From: an uncultured bacterium
Lineage (GTDB): Bacteria > Actinomycetota > Coriobacteriia > Coriobacteriales > Coriobacteriaceae
Length of the DNA stretch: 17,005 bases
Assembly: GCA_905215275.1 (NCBI GenBank)
Contig: CAJMPE010000018.1
Span: 1-17,005, forward strand
Direction of reading: 5' to 3'
Of this stretch, positions 6,799 through 13,912 are shown one piece after another (the first letter of the stretch is position 1; each line of letters opens with the position of its first letter). The position numbers were made by a program, and so were the translations under genes. The notes under the pieces were generated by a model that saw only the letters and a program-made list of their open reading frames with translations, was not told the origin of the DNA and made no database searches.

Positions 6799-7623
6799 CT
6801 AGTCGAGTACGACAAGCTCGGCGGGATCGTAATCCACGCCCATAAACGTAAGACCGCAGGCAGGCGCCGTGGGACCCGCAGCGGTACGGTCGCAGGCATC
6901 AATGACCTCGCGCATCCACTCGGGATCGCGGCGATGCATGCCGATCTCCACGAGCGTGCCCACAATAGTGCGCACCATCGAATGTAAAAATGCGTTGCCC
7001 TCGATAGTGAAGGTCAGGATATCCTCGCCAAAAGCGACCTCGTGGCCAAACTCGGCACGCATCACGCAGCGGTGCGTGGGCTTGCCCACGGCAGACGCCA
7101 CCTTGCAAAAGCTCTTAAAGTCCTGCTCGCCCAAGAGCGCGGGGCACGCGGCAGCCATGGCATCGGCATCCAAGGGAAAGCGTTGCCACCACACCGCACC
7201 GCGCGAGAGCACGGGGCGCGCGTCGCGATCAGCAATACGGTACGTATACGTACGGGAACGCGCATCAAAGCGTGCAGAAAAGCCCTTACGGGCCTTGTAG
7301 ACCTCGTTTATGGCTATATCTTTGGGCAGCAGCGCATCCATAGCCCTCAGCCATCTACGGCGCGTCAGAGCCAGCTCAGCGTCCGTTACGGGCACGCTAA
7401 TGTACTGAGCCACCGCATGCACGCCAGCATCGGTACGCCCCGCACACGTCAGATCGATCGGGCGGCGCAGCAGCGTCTCGATAGCGCGGCGCAACTCGCC
7501 CGCGACGGTCGTCTGGCCCGGCTGCTCGGCAAATCCGCTGTAGGACGAACCATCGTAGGCAACACGGAATACGAGCGTGGCATCGAGCTCTGGAATCAAA
7601 TTGAAATCAGACGGCGCAGTCAT
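6799..7623 (-). CDS. truA: tRNA pseudouridine(38-40) synthase TruA
   Basis: TruA converts uridines 38, 39 and 40 of the tRNA anticodon arm to pseudouridine. The 274-residue protein shows the family landmarks: FRVAYDGSSYSGFAEQPGQ (19-37), AGRTDAGVHAVAQ (61-73) with the nucleophile D65, GFSARFDARSRTYTYRI (114-130) and FLHSMVRTIVGTLVEIG (212-228). I chose the ATG at 7623 because GGGAG lies 5 nt upstream; the frame is also open to ATG 7635 and TTG 7638, which lack a ribosome binding site. It sits just beyond the terminator after rplQ, with too little space for a separate promoter, so it is probably expressed by readthrough from the ribosomal operon. TruA next to the alpha operon is also common in Firmicutes. 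Confidence 0.96.
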   Translation of the reverse strand: MTAPSDFNLIPELDATLVFRVAYDGSSYSGFAEQPGQTTVAGELRRAIETLLRRPIDLTCAGRTDAGVHAVAQYISVPVTDAELALTRRRWLRAMDALLPKDIAINEVYKARKGFSARFDARSRTYTYRIADRDARPVLSRGAVWWQRFPLDADAMAAACPALLGEQDFKSFCKVASAVGKPTHRCVMRAEFGHEVAFGEDILTFTIEGNAFLHSMVRTIVGTLVEIGMHRRDPEWMREVIDACDRTAAGPTAPACGLTFMGVDYDPAELVVLD

Positions 7624-7658
7624 GGGCGCTCCCATCAAACAATCAACGGTATCGCGAC

Positions 7659-7689
7659 AAAAAAAGAGGGGTGCGCGAACGTACCCCTC
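7659..7689 (-). terminator. Terminator at the end of the ribosomal protein operon
   Basis: A 10-bp stem (GAGGGGTGCG at 7666-7675 with CGTACCCCTC at 7680-7689, one G-T wobble) closes a 4-nt loop, followed on the minus strand by seven T (7665-7659). It begins 26 bp after the rplQ stop and ends 35 bp before the truA start, so it probably reduces rather than abolishes transcription into truA. Confidence 0.85.
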
Positions 7690-7715
7690 GAATATAGCCT
7701 ATGCAGACGGATTGT

Positions 7716-8183
7716 CTACTCAGCGGTCTCCTCAGCAGGAGCCTCCTCGACAGCCTCAACCTTCTTGGGAGCAGCGGCCTTCTTGGGGGCCGGAGCAGCC
7801 TTCTTGGCCTTAGGCGTGCAAGGCTCGGTGACGAGCTCCATGATAACGATGGGAGCGTTGTCGCCCTTACGGTTACCGAGCTTCATGATGCGGGTGTAAC
7901 CGCCGTTGCGGTCCTGCCACATGCCCTGGGCAGCCTTGTCGAAGATCTCGGCAACGAGCTGCTTATCGCCGAGCTTGGCGATGGCCAGACGACGAGAGTG
8001 CAGGTCGCCCTTCTTGGCCCAGGTGATGATCGGATCGACGACCGAACGCAGCGCCTTAGCGCGGGTCTCGGTGGTCTTGATGCGGTCGTTCTCGAAGAGG
8101 GCCTTGGCCAGGCTCTTCTTCATGGCCTTGGTGTGGCTCGCATCGGTGCCGAGCTTCAGGCCCTTCTTAACGTTGTGACGCAT
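7716..8183 (-). CDS. rplQ: 50S ribosomal protein L17
   Basis: L17 binds 23S rRNA near the peptide exit tunnel. The conserved core occupies about residues 1-121, beginning MRHNVKKGLKLGTDASHTKA and containing RIKTTETRAKALR (35-47). The remaining 34 residues form a low-complexity tail rich in Lys, Ala, Pro and Glu (basic first, then acidic) that many L17 proteins lack. The ATG at 8183 follows AGGAG. It is the last ribosomal gene of the operon, 30 bp after rpoA and 26 bp before the terminator. Confidence 0.97.
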   Translation of the reverse strand: MRHNVKKGLKLGTDASHTKAMKKSLAKALFENDRIKTTETRAKALRSVVDPIITWAKKGDLHSRRLAIAKLGDKQLVAEIFDKAAQGMWQDRNGGYTRIMKLGNRKGDNAPIVIMELVTEPCTPKAKKAAPAPKKAAAPKKVEAVEEAPAEETAE

Positions 8184-8213
8184 GGTCTAGTTTCTCCTCA
8201 AATATGCGAAGCA

Positions 8214-9155
8214 TTAAGCCTTCAGGCTCAGGCCCATGGACTCAAGCTTGTCCTTCACTTCCTCGATCGACTTAACACCGAAGTTACGGATGTTAAGCAG
8301 ATCGTTCTCCGAGAACTCAACGAGCTGACGGACCGAGTGAATGCTGGCGCGCTTAAGGCAGTTGTAGGAACGGACGGAAAGGTCCAGATCCTCGATCTGC
8401 TTGTCCAGCTCGGCGTTGTCGTTAGTGACCTCGGGAGCGAAGATCGAAGCCTCCTCCTCGACCTCGGGGGTCTCGGCAAGGTTCATAAAGGCGGCCATAT
8501 GCTGGTTGATGATATTGGCAGCCTGGACCACGGCATCGCGCGGAGCGATAGAGCCGTTGGTCTCGATCTCGAGGACAAGGCGGTCGTAGTCGGTGTGCTG
8601 ACCGACACGGCAAGCCTCAACGAGCTTGGCGCAACGGGAAACCGGCGAGTACAGCGAGTCGACGTGGATCAAACCGATGGGATCGTTGTCGCGCTTGTTG
8701 GCCTCGCCAGAAACATAGCCGCGGCCATAGCCGATGCGCATGCTCATGGTGAGATGGCCACCCTCGGTGAGCGTAGCGATGTGCTGCTCGGGGTTGACCA
8801 GCTCAAACTCGGACGGAATAAAGAAGTCCGCACCGGTGACCTCGCAGGGGCCGTCAACCGAAATGGTGGCGGTCGCCTCGTCGGTCGTGCCGAGAGCCCT
8901 GAAGACAAGACCCTTGACATTCAGGACGATGTCGGTGACATCCTCGACCATGTTAGGGATGGTCATGAACTCGTGCTGCGCGCCATCGATCTGAATAGCC
9001 TCGACGGCGGCACCCTCGAGCGAGGACAGAAGAACGCGACGAAGGGAGTTACCCAGCGTATCGCCGTAGCCACGCTCGAGCGGCTCAACGGAGACACGAG
9101 CAGACGTCTCGTTAATCTCTTCGACCTGAACCTGAGGCCTAATGAATTCTGACAT
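8214..9155 (-). CDS. rpoA: RNA polymerase alpha subunit
   Basis: The alpha dimer nucleates RNA polymerase assembly and contacts promoter UP elements and activators. The 313-residue protein has the N-terminal assembly domain (ERGYGDTLGNSLRRVLLSS, 27-45), an acidic linker at about 231-250 and the C-terminal DNA-binding domain (251-313). The positions matching E. coli R265, N268, C269, K298 and S299 are R262, N265, C266, K295 and S296, so UP-element contacts should be retained; Tyr264 replaces the E. coli Ala. GGAGGT lies 5 nt before the ATG at 9155. Its place between rpsD and rplQ is the classic alpha-operon position. Confidence 0.98.
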   Translation of the reverse strand: MSEFIRPQVQVEEINETSARVSVEPLERGYGDTLGNSLRRVLLSSLEGAAVEAIQIDGAQHEFMTIPNMVEDVTDIVLNVKGLVFRALGTTDEATATISVDGPCEVTGADFFIPSEFELVNPEQHIATLTEGGHLTMSMRIGYGRGYVSGEANKRDNDPIGLIHVDSLYSPVSRCAKLVEACRVGQHTDYDRLVLEIETNGSIAPRDAVVQAANIINQHMAAFMNLAETPEVEEEASIFAPEVTNDNAELDKQIEDLDLSVRSYNCLKRASIHSVRQLVEFSENDLLNIRNFGVKSIEEVKDKLESMGLSLKA

Positions 9156-9187
9156 GTATTACCTCCAGCCTCAGCAGCCCGGATGGA

Positions 9188-9784
9188 CTACTTAGAGTAG
9201 AGCTCGACGATGAGCTGCTCGTTGATATCACCGCTGATCTGCTCACGCGTCGGCAGAGCGAGCACGTTACCAGACAGCTTCTCGATATCGACCTCGAGCC
9301 AGCCAGGGACCTCGAAACGCTCGGAGGAAATCAGGGCCTCCTTGATGGGGAGGAGGTCACGGAACTTCTCGCCGACAGCGACGACATCGCCGGCCTTGAC
9401 GCGGTAGGACGGGATGTCCACGCGCTTGCCGTTCACGGTGAAGTGACCGTGACGGACGGACTGACGAGCCTCTTTGCGGGTGCGGGCGAAGCCAAGACGG
9501 AAGACGACGTTGTCGAGGCGAGACTCAAGAATGATCATGAGGTTCTCACCGGTGACGCCGTTCATCTTACGGGCCTTGTTGAAGTAGCCGTGGAACTGCT
9601 TCTCCAGAACGCCATAGATGAACTTGACCTTCTGCTTCTCGCGCAGCTGCATGCCGTACTCAGATTCCTTGCGACGGCGCTTGGGCTGACGGATAGATTC
9701 CTTCTTGCTGCTGTAACCGAGCTCAGCGGGATCGATCCCGAGCTGACGGCAGCGCTTAAGAACAGGAGTCCTGTCGATTGCCAT
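9188..9784 (-). CDS. rpsD: 30S ribosomal protein S4
   Basis: S4 is a primary 16S rRNA binder that nucleates 30S assembly and in several bacteria represses its own operon. The 198-residue protein has the S4 RNA-binding domain at about 88-150 (SRLDNVVFRLGFARTRKEAR, then VNGKRVDIPSYRVKAGD). The N-terminus (MAIDRTPVLKRCRQLGIDP) lacks the four-cysteine zinc site found in some S4 proteins, making this the zinc-free type. AAGGAT precedes the ATG at 9784. It lies between rpsK (19 bp upstream) and rpoA. Confidence 0.97.
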   Translation of the reverse strand: MAIDRTPVLKRCRQLGIDPAELGYSSKKESIRQPKRRRKESEYGMQLREKQKVKFIYGVLEKQFHGYFNKARKMNGVTGENLMIILESRLDNVVFRLGFARTRKEARQSVRHGHFTVNGKRVDIPSYRVKAGDVVAVGEKFRDLLPIKEALISSERFEVPGWLEVDIEKLSGNVLALPTREQISGDINEQLIVELYSK

Positions 9785-9803
9785 ATTGATACGATCCTTT
9801 CAG

Positions 9804-10208
9804 TTACACGCGGCGACGCTTCTTGGGGCGGCAGCCGTTGTGCGGGATGGGGGTCTTGTCCTGGATGCTCGAGACCTCGAGGCCAGCAGCCTGGAGGGAG
9901 CGGATGGCGGTCTCACGACCGGAGCCGGGGCCCTTGACGAAGACGGAAACCTTCTTCATACCGTGCTCCATGGCCTGCTTGGCAGCAGCCTCGGCAGCCA
10001 TCTGGGCAGCGAACGGCGTGGACTTACGGGAGCCCTTGAAGCCCACCTGGCCAGCCGACTTCCAGGAAATGACGTTGCCCTGGGGATCGGTGATCGAAAC
10101 GATCGTGTTGTTGAACGTAGAACGAATGTGAGCCTGGCCCACGGAAATGTTCTTACGGTCCGCGCGCTTCAGACGGGCAGCGCGAACGTTCTTCTTAGCA
10201 GTAGCCAT
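9804..10208 (-). CDS. rpsK: 30S ribosomal protein S11
   Basis: S11 sits on the 30S platform near the mRNA exit, contacting helix 45 and S7. The 134-residue sequence shows the family features: AHIRSTFNNTIVSITDPQGN (26-45), KGSRKSTPFAAQMAAE (58-73), VFVKGPGSGRE (89-99) and the basic C-terminus NGCRPKKRRRV. AAGGAG precedes the ATG at 10208 by about 10 nt. It follows rpsM by 14 bp, so translation of the two is probably coupled. Confidence 0.98.
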   Translation of the reverse strand: MATAKKNVRAARLKRADRKNISVGQAHIRSTFNNTIVSITDPQGNVISWKSAGQVGFKGSRKSTPFAAQMAAEAAAKQAMEHGMKKVSVFVKGPGSGRETAIRSLQAAGLEVSSIQDKTPIPHNGCRPKKRRRV

Positions 10209-10222
10209 CTATCTAGCGCTCC

Positions 10223-10597
10223 TTATTTCTTCTTCTTAGCACCGATCTGACGCTTCGGGCCCTTGCGGGTACGAGCGTTAGTGTGGGTGCGCTGGCCGCG
10301 GACCGGGAGGCCCTTGCGGTGACGAAGGCCGCGGTTGCAGCCGATGTCCATAAGGCGCTTGACGTTCTGGTTACGCTCACGGCGGAGGTCGCCCTCAACC
10401 ATGATCTGGTTCTTGTCGATATAATCGCGGATGGCGTTAACCTCATCCTCGGTGAGGTCCTTAACGCGCGTATCCACGTTAACGTTGCACTCGACGCAAA
10501 TCTTCGTCGCAGTGGTGCGGCCGATGCCGTAAATGTAGGTCAGACCGATCTCAACGCGCTTCTCACGCGGGAGGTCGACACCATTAATACGGGCCAA
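10223..10597 (-). CDS. rpsM: 30S ribosomal protein S13 (TTG start)
   Basis: S13 lies in the 30S head, contacts the P-site tRNA and forms bridges to the 50S subunit. The 124-residue protein begins MARINGVDLPREKRVEIGLT, has the helix-hairpin-helix region IYGIGRTTATKIC (22-34) and ends in the conserved RGLRHRKGLPVRGQRTHTNA followed by a lysine-rich tail. The start codon is TTG at 10597, fixed by the universal N-terminal sequence and by GAGAGGAG 6 nt upstream. The 14-nt gap from rpmJ contains this ribosome binding site. Confidence 0.97.
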   Translation of the reverse strand: MARINGVDLPREKRVEIGLTYIYGIGRTTATKICVECNVNVDTRVKDLTEDEVNAIRDYIDKNQIMVEGDLRRERNQNVKRLMDIGCNRGLRHRKGLPVRGQRTHTNARTRKGPKRQIGAKKKK

Positions 10598-10611
10598 CGT
10601 AGTCTCCTCTC

Positions 10612-10725
10612 TTAACCCTGACGCTGCTTATGACGGGGGTTCTCGCAAATAACGAGGACCTTGCCATGGCGCCTAATGATTTTGCACTTATCGCACATCT
10701 TCTTGACCGAAGGACGTACCTTCAT
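10612..10725 (-). CDS. rpmJ: 50S ribosomal protein L36
   Basis: This small gene encodes a 37-residue protein starting MKVRPSVKKMCDKCKIIRRH and ending PRHKQRQG. L36 binds 23S rRNA near the GTPase-associated region. It is the zinc-binding form: C11, C14, C27 and H32 make the usual CCCH site. AAGGAAG precedes the ATG at 10725 by 4 nt. It lies between infA (147 bp upstream, an unusually long structured gap) and rpsM (14 bp downstream), its normal place at the head of the alpha operon. Confidence 0.97.
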   Translation of the reverse strand: MKVRPSVKKMCDKCKIIRRHGKVLVICENPRHKQRQG

Positions 10726-10774
10726 CGTTCTTCCTTTCGGTAGCGCTCAAACTACTTCCCTACTATCTACTCGC

Positions 10775-10804
10775 CCAGCCGCAGGCGTTTAAAACTATGG
10801 CTGG
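10775..10804 (-). other. Hairpin near rpmJ in the infA-rpmJ gap
   Basis: CCAGCC (10775-10780) and GGCTGG (10799-10804) can pair around an 18-nt loop containing TTTTAAA. It lies 50-80 bp upstream of the rpmJ start. With the second hairpin at 10819-10850 it may form part of an alpha-operon leader. The pairing is short, so confidence is low. Confidence 0.3.
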
Positions 10805-10818
10805 TCTTCACACGCAAA

Positions 10819-10850
10819 CCGACCGTAGGTTGAGCTAAGCCTGCAGTCGG
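10819..10850 (-). other. Hairpin after infA
   Basis: CCGAC (10819-10823) pairs with GTCGG (10846-10850), then across a 2x2 internal loop a further short stem (AGG/CCT plus TT/AA) closes around about five bases. It starts 23 bp after the infA stop. Only three T follow on the minus strand, so it is at most a weak terminator; an RNA leader element is the alternative. Confidence 0.4.
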
Positions 10851-10872
10851 AAAAGAGCGTGTATGTGTGTCG

Positions 10873-11091
10873 CTATTTATAGCGATAGGTGATGCGACCG
10901 CGGGTCAGGTCGTACGGGGAAAGCTCCACGACAACCCTGTCACCGGGGAGAATGCGGATGTAATTCATTCGGATCTTGCCAGAAATGTTGCACAGAACCG
11001 AATGACCGTTCTCGAGCTCAACCTTAAACATGGCGTTGGGCAGCGGCTCCTTTACCGTACCCTCGAGCTCAATTGCGTCTTCCTTCTTCAC
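10873..11091 (-). CDS. infA: Translation initiation factor IF-1
   Basis: IF-1 binds the 30S A site during initiation and helps IF-2 and IF-3. The protein is one S1-like OB fold ending PGDRVVVELSPYDLTRGRI then TYRYK, the hallmark of the family. I chose the GTG at 11091, which gives MKKEDAIELEGTV and the usual 72 residues; an in-frame TTG at 11097 would add two residues. The ribosome binding site is weak (GAAAG about 10 nt upstream of the GTG), unlike the strong sites of its neighbours. A plausible promoter lies at 11131-11159. It follows map by about 100 bp, a large gap for this operon. Confidence 0.96.
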   Translation of the reverse strand: MKKEDAIELEGTVKEPLPNAMFKVELENGHSVLCNISGKIRMNYIRILPGDRVVVELSPYDLTRGRITYRYK

Positions 11092-11130
11092 AAGCAATCA
11101 TCTTTCTCTAGAAAACGACAGCGATTGAGT

Positions 11131-11159
11131 ATTCTACAACACGTATGCACGCATCGTAA
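11131..11159 (-). promoter_or_regulatory. Predicted internal promoter for infA
   Basis: On the minus strand TAGAAT (11136-11131) matches the -10 consensus at five of six positions, and TTACGA (11159-11154) lies exactly 17 nt upstream as a weak -35. Transcription would start near 11124, about 30 nt before infA. This could let infA and the alpha operon be expressed apart from the spc operon. Confidence 0.4.
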
Positions 11160-11195
11160 TAACTTCGTAATGGCTCCACAACTACGTGGAACTTG

Positions 11196-11984
11196 TTACA
11201 TTTCTCCGCCCTGGAGCGAACACCAGGATCCTTGCGCATCGGTGGTAAGAATCACCGGGCCGTCATCGGTGATGGCGACGGTGTTCTCGTAGTGCGCGGC
11301 GGGCAGGTGGTCGTTGGTCGTGACGATCCAACCATCGGAACCCGTGCTCACATGATTGGATCCCATCGTGACCATCGGCTCGATGGCAATGACCATACCG
11401 GCCTGGAGACGAACGCCCCTCCCCTTCTTTCCGTAATTCGGAACGTTGGGGTCCTCGTGCATCACATGGCCAATACCGTGCCCCACATAATCGCGAAGCA
11501 CGCCATAGCCGTGAGACTCGGCGAGGGACTGGACGGCATAACCAATGTCCCCAATATGGTTACCGGGAACAGCCTGCTCGATTGCAGCCTTAAGGCAATC
11601 GCGCGTAACCTCGCACAGGGCCTTGGCCTCGGGCGTGGGGGTACCGACGAAAAACGTCCAAGCGTTATCGCCGACCCAACCGTCAACAACGGCTCCCGTA
11701 TCGATGGAGATGATATCGCCATCGCGCAGAATCATATCGGGATTGGGAATACCGTGGACCACGGCATCGTTGATCGATGCACAAATGGTACCGGGGAACC
11801 CGCCGTAACCCTTAAAGGCCGGGGTGCCACCATGCATGCGGATAATCTGCTCCGCAAGCTGATCAAGCTCAAAGGTCGAAGCACCAGGGCGAACCATGGC
11901 TCCAACGTGGCGGAGCGCCATCTTAGATAGCGCTCCTGCCTTCTTCATCTGCTCGATTTGCGTTGCAGACTTAATCTTGATCAT
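11196..11984 (-). CDS. map: Methionine aminopeptidase, type I
   Basis: This dimetal enzyme removes the initiator methionine from nascent proteins. The 262-residue sequence has all five expected metal ligands: D95 (SIDTG), D106 (GDNAWT), H169 (VGHGIG), E202 (IEPM) and E233 (HYENT). H77 (VVHGIP) and H176 (MHEDP) match substrate-contacting histidines. The length and absence of an N-terminal extension indicate type Ia. The ATG at 11984 overlaps the adk stop as ATGA, and only a weak GAGG lies upstream, so translation probably depends on coupling to adk. The last 14 or so residues (DAQGSWCSLQGGEM) extend past the usual end of the fold. Confidence 0.97.
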   Translation of the reverse strand: MIKIKSATQIEQMKKAGALSKMALRHVGAMVRPGASTFELDQLAEQIIRMHGGTPAFKGYGGFPGTICASINDAVVHGIPNPDMILRDGDIISIDTGAVVDGWVGDNAWTFFVGTPTPEAKALCEVTRDCLKAAIEQAVPGNHIGDIGYAVQSLAESHGYGVLRDYVGHGIGHVMHEDPNVPNYGKKGRGVRLQAGMVIAIEPMVTMGSNHVSTGSDGWIVTTNDHLPAAHYENTVAITDDGPVILTTDAQGSWCSLQGGEM

Positions 11985-12607
11985 AGACCGAGAGCCTCTT
12001 TGACATCCCCGTACACGGTCTCGCGAGCCTGGTCACCGTTGACCGACTTGAGCAGACCCTGGCCACGATAGTAGTCGACGAGCGGGCTCGTGGACTTCTC
12101 GTAGACGTCGAGACGGTTCTTGATGGTCTCGGGCTTGTCGTCGTCGCGCTGATACATCTCGCCACCGCACTTGGGGCAGGTAGCATCGGCAGCGGTGCCG
12201 GTGTAACCGCAGGCGCGGCAGGGGCGACGCGAAGACAGACGATCGATGATGACCTCGGGGGCCACGTCGACCAGAAGGGCGCAGTCGATCTCGCGACCCA
12301 GAGCGGAAAGCTCGGAATCGAGCGTCACAGCCTGGGCGGTGTTGCGCGGGAAGCCATCGAGGATGAAGCCCTGCTGGGCGTCATCGGCGGCAAGGCGCTC
12401 CTTGACAAGGTCGATAACGAGCTGGTCGGGAACGAGCTCGCCGGCGTCCATGTACTTCTTAGCCTGAATACCAAGCTCGGTGCCACCTTTGACGGCAGCA
12501 CGCAGCAGGTCGCCCGTGGAAATGTGAGCGACGCCAAACTCGGCGACGAGCTCCTGTGCGACGGTGCCCTTACCGGCACCCGGAGCTCCGAGCAATACGA
12601 GGTTCAT
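11981..12607 (-). CDS. adk: Adenylate kinase
   Basis: Adk interconverts AMP, ADP and ATP. The 208-residue protein begins MNLVLLGAPGAGKGTVAQEL with the P-loop at 7-15, has the AMP site HISTGDLLR (28-36), FILDGFPRN (81-89) and a long LID domain. The LID holds four cysteines (C130, C133, C144, C147) in two CxxC pairs, the structural zinc site typical of Gram-positive enzymes. I chose the ATG at 12607, with GAGGAGG 7 nt upstream, over the TTG at 12613, which overlaps that spacing. It lies 18 bp after secY and overlaps map by 4 bp, the common secY-adk-map arrangement. Confidence 0.97.
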   Translation of the reverse strand: MNLVLLGAPGAGKGTVAQELVAEFGVAHISTGDLLRAAVKGGTELGIQAKKYMDAGELVPDQLVIDLVKERLAADDAQQGFILDGFPRNTAQAVTLDSELSALGREIDCALLVDVAPEVIIDRLSSRRPCRACGYTGTAADATCPKCGGEMYQRDDDKPETIKNRLDVYEKSTSPLVDYYRGQGLLKSVNGDQARETVYGDVKEALGL

Positions 12608-12625
12608 GAGCAATCCTCCTCTAGC

Positions 12626-13912
12626 CTATTTAAAGAATCCATCGTAATCATACATCTTGATCTGGCCTTCGAGCTTGTCGACCGTGTCGAGCACGACGCC
12701 GACCATGATGAGGATGGACGTGCCGCCAAATGCCTGGATCAGCTGGTTACCCGTAAAGGAGAAAATAATCGAAGGCACGATGGCGATAAGCGCCAAAAAG
12801 ACAGCGCTGGGAAGCGTAATCTTGTTGAGCGCGTTCTTGATGTAGGCCGCGGTAGCCCTACCCGGACGGACGCCCGGAATAAAGCCACCCTGCTTCTTAA
12901 GGTTGTCGGCCGTGTCATCGGGGTTGAACACCATGGAGGTGTAGAAGTACGCAAAGAACACGATGAGGACAACGTTAAGCACCCAGTTGAGCCAGCCGCG
13001 CGAAAGCGCAGAGGCAACTGCCTGAATCCAGCCGATACCGGGGAAGAACACAGCAATCTGGGCCGGGAAGTACAGCAGCGCCGAAGCGAAGATGATCGGC
13101 ACGACGCCCGCGGTGTTGACCTTGATGGGCAGGTAGGTGGTCTGGCCACCCATCATGCGACGGCCCACGACGCGCTTGGCGTAGGAGACCGGGATGCGGC
13201 GCTGGCCGCGCTCAAGGAAAACGATCAGCGGGATGACCAGCAAGATGATGGCGCAGATGATCACCATGGTGATGATGCCACCGGCGTTACCCTCGGTGCT
13301 GGAGAAGATCGCCTGCGGAAGACCGGCCATGATGTTCGCGAAGATGATCAGCGACATGCCATTGCCGATACCGCGCTGGGTGATGAGCTCACCAATCCAC
13401 ATGATCAGCATGGCGCCCGCGGTGAGCGTACCGACGATCATGAGGTCAAAGATAATCTCGGGAGCACCGGCACCGTTGAAGCTAATGCCGAAGCTCTTAA
13501 AGAGGAAGAGGTAACCCACGGAGTTGAGGATAGCCAGAGCCAAGGTAAGGTAACGCGAATACTGCGTAATCTTGGTCTGACCGACCTCGCCCTCGCGGGC
13601 AAGCTCATGCAGGGAAGGCACAACGGCCTGGAGCATCTGGAGGATAATCGAGCTCGTGATGTACGGCATGATGCCCAAAGAGAACACAGAGACATAGCTC
13701 AACGCGCCACCAGAGAAAAGATTCAGGAGGGCCATAGCACCTGCGGCGACCGAGTTGCTCCCGGTCGAGAAAAGGCCCAGCATACCCTGGAAGGGAATGC
13801 CGGGCACAGGAACGTGCGCACCAATGCGGTACACGACGAGCATAGCTATGGTAAAAAGAATCTTTTCGCGCAGTTCTTTGATGCGGAAAGCATTCTTAAG
13901 ACCATTTAGCAC
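12626..13912 (-). CDS. secY: Protein translocase channel subunit SecY
   Basis: SecY is the membrane channel through which SecA-driven preproteins and nascent membrane proteins pass. The 428-residue protein has about ten hydrophobic membrane segments and the family markers ELREKILFTIAMLVVYRIGA (13-32), PVPGIPF (35-41), GIGNGMSLIIFANI, RRIPVSYAKRVVGRR in the fifth cytoplasmic loop and GGTSILIMVGVVLDT near the end. The start is GTG at 13912: no in-frame ATG is nearby, and the family N-terminus (MLNGLKNAFRIKELREKI) fits exactly. The first 7 bp overlap the end of rplO, so translation is likely coupled. Position between rplO and adk is canonical. Confidence 0.98.
   Translation of the reverse strand: MLNGLKNAFRIKELREKILFTIAMLVVYRIGAHVPVPGIPFQGMLGLFSTGSNSVAAGAMALLNLFSGGALSYVSVFSLGIMPYITSSIILQMLQAVVPSLHELAREGEVGQTKITQYSRYLTLALAILNSVGYLFLFKSFGISFNGAGAPEIIFDLMIVGTLTAGAMLIMWIGELITQRGIGNGMSLIIFANIMAGLPQAIFSSTEGNAGGIITMVIICAIILLVIPLIVFLERGQRRIPVSYAKRVVGRRMMGGQTTYLPIKVNTAGVVPIIFASALLYFPAQIAVFFPGIGWIQAVASALSRGWLNWVLNVVLIVFFAYFYTSMVFNPDDTADNLKKQGGFIPGVRPGRATAAYIKNALNKITLPSAVFLALIAIVPSIIFSFTGNQLIQAFGGTSILIMVGVVLDTVDKLEGQIKMYDYDGFFK

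Noticed and set aside
7701..9152. A 483-codon open frame on the plus strand opposite rplQ and rpoA
   Set aside because: It spans two certain genes and their intergenic gap in antisense. The sequence is a codon-bias shadow rich in Leu, Asp and Gly.
12524..13909. A 461-codon plus-strand frame opposite secY
   Set aside because: It is rich in His, Asp and Glu, as expected from the complement of hydrophobic SecY codons. It has no domain, and the opposite strand is clearly secY.
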